A DNA stretch of 64,000 bases from Archegozetes longisetosus. Lineage: Eukaryota > Arthropoda > Arachnida > Sarcoptiformes > Trhypochthoniidae. Of this stretch, positions 53,437 to 64,000 are shown in pieces (the stretch's first letter is position 1; every line of letters starts with the position of its first letter). The notes beneath the pieces were generated by a model. That model was given only the letters and a program-made list of their open reading frames with translations. It was not told the origin of the DNA and searched no databases. The position numbers were made by a program, and so were the translations under genes. The DNA lies in NCBI GenBank assembly GCA_018873245.2, contig JAEMBT020000008.1, forward strand, positions 16,430,090 through 16,494,089. Direction: 5' to 3'.

Positions 53437-54545
53437 TAAGATTGATTTTGTTTTCTTGTCATTTATCGAAAAGAAGATATTTGTGCCTTTTTTTTTGCTA
53501 ATTAATGCTGTTGTCAATAAAATGTTCAGATCTATTTTTCTAATGATTAACTGTACAAAAGTTAAACAAATGGGACCAACAATCCATATTATATTATATC
53601 TAAGATAATAAACATATTTTCCTATTGATTATATTAATAATTTGGTCAAGTTGTATAATTTGATTAATCTATTGTTTTGCTCATATCAATTATGACTTCG
53701 TGCTTATGTGTCATAAATGCATATATTTTTAATATTTAATGCATTTTAAAGATTCAAATTATATTTTAGAGCGAAATTACGTTTAATAAATTACAGTTAT
53801 TATGGTTTAAAGTAAGTTTAACAATAATATGGATAACAATTGAAGTGCTTTTTTCCAAACCGCGATAAGTGACAAAATTTTGGAAATTGCGATAAACTCT
53901 TATTCCTATGTAATTTCGGGTCAGTAATTCAATGGGAACGATATTTAGACTTAAATTCAATAGAAAACTAGACTCGAAGTTTCATTTTATTATCATGCAT
54001 CATATATATATATATATATATATACATACATGCATATGTATCGACTTTTTCTCGATTTTCTCAAAAACACATTAAAAGAAGTTATCGTGGTTTGGAGAAA
54101 AACAATTCGATTGTGGCCGAAATCATATTGGAGTCATATCGTAACGATAAATGCAATCATATTAAAGATCCATTTAGAAAAAATGAATCATTAACCTAAA
54201 GTCTGATAGCTTTTAAAAAAATAACTTCAAAAACCTAGCCTACTGTACAGCAACGATACACTGAGCGATTATTAGGTACGAAAAATTTGTAGAAGCGATA
54301 AGTTGCGCAAAATTAGGGCAGATTTTGAAACAAGTTCAGTTTTTGGTGCAACTAGATAAATATTCAGTATTGGGCTTAATATTGTGACAACTGGTAGTCA
54401 TCGTCACAAAGACTGGTTTGAAGGAAAAAGTTCGATACATGTTTTGTGCAATTTCTTAGACGTAATATATGTCTAGACCACTTTTTGATGACTCATTGCG
54501 AGGATATATGTCATATATGTTCATGTCGGATGTCAAGGTTTAGAT
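53437..54545. other. Formin 3' region and RPE upstream region
   Basis: AATAAA-like signals at about 53,517 and about 53,607. A (TA)n run at about 54,001-54,024. No gene seen; the short minus-strand frame at 53,766-53,960 has no support. Confidence 0.5.
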
Positions 54546-55307
54546 ATGTCTTCACTACGACCTTTGATTGGACCATCAGTTCTCAATTCTGACTTGTCAT
54601 CATTGGCCAGTCAATCAGAAAAGTTGTTGAACTGTGGCGCAGATTATCTTCATTTGGATGTAATGGACGGGCATTTTGTGCCGAACCTGACATTCGGTCA
54701 TCCAGTGGTGGCATGTCTCCGGAAATCAGTTCCAACGGCTTATTTTGATATGCATATGATGGTGAGCGAGCCGCTCAAATGGATTGAACCGATGTCTGAT
54801 TGTGGCGCAAATCAGTACACTTTTCATTTTGAGTCAACCAAAACGACCGATGAGTGCAATGATTGCATCCGACGCATCAAAGAGTCAAATATGAGAGCCG
54901 GGATTGCCATCAAACCCAATACTAGCGTTGATCTGATTCTGCCTTTTGTTGAACACGTTGACTGTGTTCTCATAATGACTGTTGAGCCAGGATTTGGTTA
55001 GAATGTTGTTGTCTTGTCTTATTACTGGTTTATTAATAGTTTTGACTGATTTCAATGTTTAGGCGGACAGAAGTTTATGCCTGAAATGATGTCTAAAGTT
55101 GAGAAACTGCGTCAAAAGTATCGAGAACTTGATATTGAAGTTGATGGCGGTGTTGGTCCTGATACTATACACGAATGTGCCCAGTCTGGCGCTAACATGA
55201 TAGTCTCAGGAACTGCTGTTATAAATGCACCAAATCCTCGTCAAGTCATACAACACATGAGAGATGTTGTGAATGAAGCGATTCAGAGATCACTATTAGA
55301 ACGATAG
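54546..55307 (+). CDS. RPE: Ribulose-phosphate 3-epimerase
   Basis: Exons 54,546-54,996 and 55,063-55,307 with a 66-bp intron inside the codon for Gly of VEPGFGGQKF; 231 codons (human 228). TIM-barrel signatures: IGPSVLNSDLSSL at the start, HLDVMDGHFVPNLTFGHPVV with the metal-binding His/Asp and catalytic Asp, YFDMHMMVSEP with the His ligand, MTVEPGFGGQKFMPEMM and IEVDGGVGPDTI with the second catalytic Asp, and phosphate-binding SGTAVINA. It interconverts ribulose 5-phosphate and xylulose 5-phosphate in the cytosolic pentose phosphate pathway using a divalent metal. Confidence 0.97.
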
Positions 55308-56261
55308 CTCTGTGTTATTAATACTCTTCTCGTAGTTGTTCTCAAAATGGATAGTCTTTATTTTTCTAAATCAATATTAAACCAAATATTGTTTATAATT
55401 AGAGTTGAAAATTGTATAGCTTTATATTAAAAGTCACTTTTTATGGCTAATATCATTTTTCATATGGACTATGAATTGAAAAATATATAAACAAAATTAG
55501 TCAGTTAGTCAGCATACTTAGAGTATACTTATATTATATGATTAACTAAAATTAAGATGTTTACATTTTTCAAATGAAAAGTTCGCGCCCATTATTCAGA
55601 CCAATATACAATTGGTTGCATTTTCTTAGATTCAATTTATAGTTTTTCAGGTCAAACCTTAACGTTTGAAGAAAGCAGTGAGTGGTCGAACCAAATGGTC
55701 GAACCACCAAACATATAATACGTAATGCAAACCATATGCAAAATGCTTGTTAGCAATGGACCAAAGGTTCAATGAAATGCAGTCTGATAGTGGACGTAGT
55801 TTGTGGATGACAAAGAAGTGTTTGCGTTTGCAAAACTTATGAAATGGTTCACATCCTGGCAGAGTTTCACTGCGACTAAGAGCGCATATCAGCTGTAATG
55901 CTATTATTTTTTGTTTAATAAAAAGACTGAGTTTTGAGTGCATTCGCGTCTACAGTATTGACGCCATTTTCTTAATTAACAAAGAAATAGAGTCAAACCA
56001 AATACAACACACAAATCAATTTATTCTTACTTGAAATCATTTTGTTTAATTATAATTGGCGTTAATTAAATGAGCGACCATTAATAATAATAATAATAAT
56101 AAAATAATAGTTAATATAATTGATTAATAATAAGAAAAATAAGTTATTTTGAAAAAATATTTAATAGTTGTACAGTTGTTGTGTCTCTTATTACACATTT
56201 GAAGTCAAATTAGTTACAATTAGTTACAATTAGTTTATGTTTAATAATAATTAATTAAAAG
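55308..56261. other. RPE 3' region and CK1-alpha upstream region
   Basis: AT-rich. (AAT)n at about 56,083-56,104 and direct repeats of ttagttacaa at about 56,209-56,231. The minus-strand frame at 55,659-55,943 shows no family features. Confidence 0.5.
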
Positions 56262-58183
56262 ATGGCCTCGAGTTCAGTCTCGTCGCGATCAGAGTTTATC
56301 GTCGGAGCGAAGTATCGACTGGTCCGCAAAATAGGTTCGGGAAGTTTTGGTGATATCTATTTAGGCATTAATATAACAAATGGTGAAGAGGTTGGCGTCA
56401 AATTGGAGTCAACAAAAGCAAGACATCCGCAACTTCTTTACGAGTCAAAATTGTATAAACTATTACAGGGAGGTGTCGGTATTCCACACATCAGATGGTA
56501 TTTAATGATTGAATTATTTGATTTTTATATTAATTATTTTTGCGCAGTTATACAATTTGACCGCTAATAATAAGTGTTTACATGATTTTTTCTGTGAGAC
56601 AATGCATTAATTTGATTTTGAACGATTGATTTGATCTTTGTTTTGTGTGAAATTGAAGTCTCGCTCATTGTTTGAATTATGATTATTTAGCTGTTATATA
56701 AATATTTTGGCAGTGGATTCTAAATTTGATTTGAAAAGTGTTTCTCAGACTTGTTCTAAGATATGATACACACAAATATTCGTAATAATTGTTTGGCAGA
56801 ATAGTAACTAATACTTAATCGAATGCTATATAAGGCCGACATACTGTACGACATTTTCAATATTTAGCATTATATTAAAAGATGTTTAGTCGTAACTTAC
56901 GAGTTATAAGTGATATTCTATTTTTAAAAAATGTTTGTCTATCGAATCTTTTCATAGGATATTGGATGAGATAATAGACTGACTGAATAATACTGAACAA
57001 TACATGCAAATATTGTCAAATTAGACCTTAAAATGCATTAATGATCGACTGACTGATTGACTTTTGAATGCAAATAATGTTATAATTGTTTAATAGGTCT
57101 TAGATATGACTTAACTATGTTTTGAATGAAATAATTGCTAAAATAGGTGAGACGTATAAGGATTTTAGCTAAAAGTTGAAGGTTTTTCAACGCCTCTGTT
57201 CTAACGATTATTTGAAATGCTTTGAAGCCCTAAATATTGAGATGACTCGAGACTCGAGTCAGTCGCTGAGTAAACGAAAAATTGATTTCTAAAATGATAT
57301 GACAATGTTCAACTATGTTCAACTATATTATAATAAATATTGAATTTATCTACTCTGATGGTCAGGTATGGTCAGGAACGTGATTATAACGTATTGGTAA
57401 TGGACTTATTGGGTCCAAGTCTTGAAGACTTATTTAACTTTTGTTCACGTCGTTTCACAATGAAGACGGTCCTAATGCTTGCCGACCAAATGATTGGTAG
57501 AATTGAATTCGTTCATAACAAAAATTTCATTCATCGAGACATAAAGCCTGACAACTTTCTGATGGGTATTGGAAGACATTGTAATAAATTATTTTTAATT
57601 GATTTTGGTTTGGCTAAGAAATATCGCGATAATAGGACTCGACAGCACATACCTTATAGAGAGGATAAGAATTTGACGGGAACTGCTCGCTATGCCAGCA
57701 TCAATGCACATCTCGGTATGGCTTCGCTTCTATCTTATGTCTAAACAGTTACTCAATTGCTATATCACTGAAATAGGTATTGAACAAAGTCGACGCGACG
57801 ACATGGAGTCATTGGGCTATGTTTTGATGTACTTCAATAGAGGATCACTTCCATGGCAGGGACTAAAAGCTGCCACAAAGAAACAAAAGTACGAAAAGAT
57901 ATCTGAGAAGAAGATGTCGACACCGATCGAAGTTCTCTGTAAAGGCTTTCCGGCAGAGTTTTCAATGTATTTAAATTATTGTCGAGGACTTCGTTTTGAA
58001 GAAGCGCCCGATTATATGTATTTAAGACAATTGTTTCGCATCTTGTTTCGCACTCTTAACCATCAATATGATTATATATTTGACTGGACAATGTTGAAGC
58101 AAAAGGCCGCTCAATCGGCCGCTGCTTCGGGTGGATCTTCATCTCAAAACGTGACCGGAACTGGTCCTACAGGAACTCGTTAG
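56262..58183 (+). CDS. CSNK1A1: Casein kinase I alpha
   Basis: Exons 56,262-56,497, 57,366-57,715 and 57,777-58,183 (introns 868 and 61 bp); 330 codons, near the human 337. Kinase motifs: glycine loop [19 protein letters not shown] with the ATP Lys, catalytic loop [28 protein letters not shown] (DFG), [12 protein letters not shown] in place of the APE-type signature (CK1 hallmark), [17 protein letters not shown] and [11 protein letters not shown]. The C-terminus after [14 protein letters not shown] is short. It phosphorylates primed and acidic sites, including beta-catenin and Ci/Gli in Wnt and Hedgehog signalling. The splices inside IRW/YGQE and HLG/IEQS match the family without gaps. Confidence 0.97.
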
Positions 58184-59775
58184 TTATTATTCTTATTGTT
58201 AGAAAAACTATATAATACCAAACTATCATAACTATCAACTAAAAAAGTAAATAATACCAAACATTATTAATTAACTATTATTATTATTATTCTGCGTAAA
58301 AACGACAAATATTTAAGGATTGATATTCTTTTTGTTGAGTGGTCTGCGATCGCATTTCAATGGAATAGTAATAATAAAAATATAATTATTGAAATTTTAA
58401 ATTTGATTTTATAAAATTGATTCAATCAAAAAAAGAATATATACTTTGAATAACAAAGAGAAAAGTCTATCAATGGAAGGAAACTGCTGTAGATTCAATA
58501 TTGATATCAGACTATTATAATAATTATTGATTATTACTATTGCTCTACTATTAATTAATATTAATTACATGTCATTTTTAGTATAATTTTTTCGTGTAAT
58601 CACAATTTCAAAACGAATTGTATCTAACAGTAATGCATAAGTCTGCAAAACACATTTAAAACAAAGCTAAAAAACGATTAATTCCTTGATTTAACAAACA
58701 TTCACTCATTAAAGTGGTTGAGAAAAGAGAAAACCATTTTTGATAAGATTATGACTACTTTCCAAATTTGTCTCAAGTGAAAAAAATACACAAAACAGAA
58801 ATTACAATTAAAAACACTGATCATTGCTATTATTATAATTATTATCACAATTATTATTATATTATTGTCTAACTTTGTATAAAGTGCGTGAACTTTGAAC
58901 GGAATAATTAAATAAAAATATTTGTTTTGATTTCTGACCCAAAAATTAGTGTTTCGCTTTGAGAACTTGATTTTGCATATCTTTTCTATTCTAGCGAGGA
59001 ACAGATTTTCATTATTATCCGAAACTTGAATTGAGCTGCTGGTGGTCTAAAAAACGAAGTTTAAGAATTGTATGTCAATAAATGGTTATACGACTAACTT
59101 TTCATAAGTTACTCATGTCGTCGATTTAATAATCAATAAGAAAAAATTGATTTGAAGCAAATTTTTTTAAAGATCTTAAAAAATGAGTGATCCATATGAT
59201 TGGCTTAACAGGTGCTATAAATGGAATGATCTGAATGAATGCATAATTGCATGAACTGAGTGTATTGCTCATATCAGATTGTTATCTAAGCTACGAGTGA
59301 ATTACTATCAAAATTGATATAAGTGGAATAAAGTGAAAATGCCGCAGCACATCTGCTTCCGAAAGATTATTTGCAACTACGTTACTCCCAAAATGCTGAA
59401 TCAAATTTTTTTGTGACTAGAATTGAGATAAATCTGTATTAAAAAATTTGACTCAGTCCTACAGAATTGCATTAAATTCGTCTGAATCGAGATGAACTGA
59501 ACATTATATAGCTGAATTCTGTAGAATTGAGTAAATTTCTTTTATATAGATTATTTTAATTTCAAGATTAAGATTTGAACTTAGACTCTTTTATTTTGAA
59601 AATGAGTTTTAGTCTGTGCAGTCTTTGATAATCATTGGATTTAAATGAAAATTTGAAAATTGATAGATTTCAATTATTCTAAAGATTAGTGCTCGTATAA
59701 TTAATCGATATAATAACTGATCAAATTTAGTTTTGTATTGGATAAAATAATCAGGACTTGAAGACTTGAAATGTA
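58184..59775. other. CK1-alpha 3' region and intergenic DNA
   Basis: Very AT-rich, with many ATTATT words (for example 58,271-58,294 and 58,829-58,867) and several AATAAA signals. No gene seen. Confidence 0.5.
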
Positions 59776-60976
<1,201 letters not shown>

Positions 60977-62854
60977 CTAATCAAAATTCTAATTAAAATA
61001 TTGTGATTGCACAAACTATTCATTGTTTTGGTTGTCTGTCAAGTTTGTTCGATAAGTATTTGTTCGAACTATTTGATACTTTAACATGTTTTGTCCAATT
61101 TATACCTAAGCTGAAAAACTTCTAACACTTGTCTCTAATTTTTTTATTTTGATTTGTTTGATGTCAATAAACTTATGATAATTTTGAAACCGAGTTTCAA
61201 TCTGTATGGAGAAAGTTTTTCTCATTAGTTTTAACAGGGATGAGATCATCGACCAATTCAAATGATCTGCAGCTCAGAAAAGTTACAAAGCTTTGCATTT
61301 ATAAAACATATTATTTTATTACATGTGCTTAATAGTAAATTTAATAATAATAATAATAATAACAATTAGTTGATGCTAAAATTGGAACTAATTATCAAAA
61401 ACCAAAAACATGTGTAAAGCTGAAAAAATCTAATAGACTGCCTTCTATCATTCTACATGTTGATTTGAGTTTATTTGAAAAAAATATTAATTTGACAAAC
61501 TAAATGTGATGAAAGTAATGTTGAAAAAACTGAGTTTCTCCAGGAATAATTTCTTGTGAAAAATGAAAAAATCTGTTCATCTTGTCTAGCTGTCATTGAA
61601 AAACATGAACCCATTACTAGAACAAAATTAAGTAATTAAAGAAATTTACATTATTGAAAATTGTTGATCGATTAACTGATGTCGAAAATTGTTAGCCTAT
61701 TGTCCATATTGGTTAAAAATGTAGATGCTCGTCAAACAGTAATAACTATTTAAGAAAAAAATGTTCACTTCCTAAATAGAAAATTTCTGATTTAAGATAT
61801 GTTTAGTTAAAAATTTTGAGCTTATTTTATTTTTGAAATCATTTTAAAGTGATCTACTAAAGGCTTTTCGATGGTGATCAAAAGATATTTTATTTCGTTT
61901 GACTATATTTGAATGGAAGAAAATTTTGCATTCATAAAAGATATTCGTGCAAATATTTTAGTAAAGCTTCTGATAAGAAGATAAGTTTCAGAAAGTGAGG
62001 ATAGGTATAATTAGTACAAGATTCAGTTGTGATTATGAAATTTGCAATTTTACTAATTCTTATGCTGGGTTGATCTCGAATGATCGAGTGTTGTTTGTTT
62101 GCTAACTAAAAGATTGATTGACAGATTTTCAAATCAATTAAATTCTAATCTATTATTTGAAGAACTGATACTCGAATTGATCATTAAGTAGATTACCAAG
62201 TAAATTAGAGTACTATACTGTAAAATAGATTGTTTTCGGACAGATCTGATTTGATCAAATATTTGGTTAGTTCGTAAGACAAGGCTCTTGTACTGTTTTG
62301 CCTAGTGTTGAGCTAGTGTGTGTTGGCCAGCAATTTACAAAGTATGATGAGAGAATACGCTAAGTCAACATCTACGACCTCCAGAGCTCAAGCTTAAGAA
62401 ATCATTGTAAAGCTATACTGGCTGTGATTGGCACTTATTTGATTATAGGTGTTTCGGATAAGGTAGTTTATTGCGTTTATTTCACTGTTAGATATTGATC
62501 TGGTCTAGAATATGATAGGTTTGGTCGACTAGTGCTTCGCTCTGGTGTAGTCATGAACAATGCAATAGTTGGTAGATTGAGCCTGAAATGTGTTTTGCTA
62601 CTACCCAATTAGTATTTACTAATAGGAAATAAATGTAAACAAATAGTTGGTCTCGTAACTGGTCCTTGTCATTTGATGATTTGGTGATTTTGTGATGAAC
62701 GCGGTCCTACTGCTGGTTGACCTGAAAAGTGAATGAATATTTTGTATATTTTTTATTTTGGGTTACGAACTTTGATGTGGAAGGCTGATTTATATTAAAA
62801 TGTGTTTCACTGTTTGACTATTTGTTTGGGATTTACCTGTTATCGATAATAAGG
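60977..62854. other. Intergenic region between divergent protease and USP genes
   Basis: AT-rich, with (AAT)n at about 61,340-61,360. No gene or repeat that I can support. Confidence 0.45.
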
Positions 62855-64000
62855 ATGTATTGTTCGTGTGGTCACGTGTCAGAAATGGCAAGCTTTTCGC
62901 CGGAAAGCATATCGTCGAGAAATGCGTGTGAGGTATGTGGCGTGAGTGGACCAAATCTATGGATTTGCATATCATCTGAGTGTGATCTGTTCTGCGGTTG
63001 TGGTGAAGGAGTGGCCGATCACTCGACTGAACACTTCCGACTGAACCGATCACATCGATTGACACTGAATTCGACGACTTTCAGGATTTGGTGCTATGAC
63101 TGTGAAACTGAAGTGTTTATCGACAATAATATAAGCGATTTAAACAATAGTATTGATGAAACTGAGAAAAAAGCTGATGGAAAACCGATTTTAGCTCATC
63201 AGGTTTATGTGGCTGATATTACTGATGAAGAAACAACTGATGAAGAAGAACTGCTTATTGGTATAAATATTAGTACTATTTAATTAATTATGTTTGTAAC
63301 CATAACCATTATTATTTAAAGATAGTGATGGAAAGCCTCGCGGCTTAACAGGTCTTCAAAATTTGGGAAACACTTGTTATATGAACGCAGCGCTACAATC
63401 GCTGTCCAATTGTCCGCCATTGACACGATTTATGCTGGACTGTCAATCATTTGTTCGCAAACCGGGAATTGCTAAAAGCTATTCGCGTCTAATAAAAGAA
63501 ATTTGGGACAATCGGCGTCCCAGTTATGTCGTGCCGTCCGGTATTGCGCACGGCATTAAAGCACTTTTTCCTTTGTTTCGCGGGTATACACAACAAGACG
63601 CACAAGAATTCTTGCGATGCTTTTTAGACCAACTGCACGAAGAATTAAAAGAAGCGCATTATAACGATATTCCGTGTTTAGCGCACGGAAACACTTTCTG
63701 CTCAAATAATCAAAATAACAATAATAGTAATAATAATAATAATAATATTGATAGTAACGACAACAATGTGATAATGCACGAAATTAATAGTGACACTGAA
63801 ACCAGTTCTGATGCCGATTACGAGACTTGCGATTCAGGACTCAGTTCAGAAAAAGTGCTTTTGGTGATGATGTCACTATCATTAGTAACGATCAAATGAT
63901 TGTCGACTCTTCGGGACTTGATATTCAACATGATAGATCATCTCCGAGTCCATCGCAATCTTCGATACCATCAGCGCCTCCGCTTTCGTCATCACCAACA
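62855..64000 (+). CDS. Ubiquitin carboxyl-terminal hydrolase 20/33-like (5' part; runs off the right edge)
   Basis: Exon 1 62,855-63,260 and exon 2 from 63,322, splitting an Asp codon. The N-terminus is a ZnF-UBP domain: [49 protein letters not shown] and [17 protein letters not shown]. An acidic linker ([14 protein letters not shown]) leads to the catalytic start [20 protein letters not shown] (Cys nucleophile), then [20 protein letters not shown] and an Asn-rich insertion. The pairing of ZnF-UBP with this catalytic box is that of USP20/USP33, which deubiquitinate receptors, HIF-1alpha and Robo. At 63,850-63,854 an A5 run breaks the frame; reading one more A restores a Ser/Pro-rich continuation ([17 protein letters not shown]) to the window end, so this is probably a base-call error. 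Confidence 0.9.

Noticed and set aside
55659..55943. 94-codon minus-strand frame between RPE and CK1-alpha
   Set aside because: No domain, no splice context, and composition like the surrounding intergenic DNA.

Overview
This is an AT-rich eukaryotic nuclear sequence. The genes carry short GT-AG introns, and the host proteins are animal housekeeping types: Mediator subunit 7, ALKBH4, integrin-linked kinase, AASDH, UBE2G2, a Diaphanous formin, RPE, CK1-alpha, a clip-domain serine protease and a USP20/33-type deubiquitinase. The clip-protease, the mobile-element families and short TTAGG-like tracts point to an arthropod. Very small introns and tight gene spacing make a mite or other small chelicerate my best guess, but that is inference and no sequence feature here proves it.

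The window has two halves with a sharp border near 37.5 kb. Positions 1 to about 37,400 are a graveyard of mobile DNA: a non-LTR reverse transcriptase remnant, two different hAT relics, two different ISXO2-like (Merlin/IS1595-type) transposases, a DDE_Tnp_4 (Harbinger-like) transposase split by one of them, a complete and probably intact Tc1-like element with TA target duplications, a solo LTR, and at least seven fold-back or MITE-like elements with long terminal inverted repeats. One locus (33,107-35,005) is a three-level nest in which every layer still has a recognisable 8-bp target duplication. Embedded among these are a truncated spliced gene at the left edge, an unusual 388-codon reading frame (1,013-2,179), an orphan receptor guanylate cyclase exon (13,158-13,332), an OTU-like fragment (8,899-9,220) and a secreted SGNH/GDSL esterase (26,546-27,304).

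The most unusual part is a set of extremely AT-rich stretches (about 2.9-6.0 kb and 23.2-28.5 kb) carrying small Lys/Asn/Ile-rich reading frames with CxxC/C2H2 zinc-finger motifs. The two stretches are linked by a related small protein (5,806-5,970 and 25,306-25,563). In one copy an iteron-like repeat array lies between divergent small genes. In the other, near-identical inverted arms (24,480-24,967 and 28,032-28,517) flank about 3 kb that contains the esterase. I could not assign this to a known element; it is the best candidate for an undescribed mobile system.

Positions 37,569-64,000 are compact host genes: MED7 and ALKBH4 head to tail with 41 bp between coding regions; ILK and AASDH divergent; AASDH and UBE2G2 convergent; UBE2G2 and the formin divergent; then RPE, CK1-alpha, a minus-strand protease and the start of the USP20/33 gene, which runs off the right edge. 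Exon joins were checked by reading frame and by family sequence. Several frame breaks lie at A or T homopolymers, so some may be assembly errors and not real mutations.
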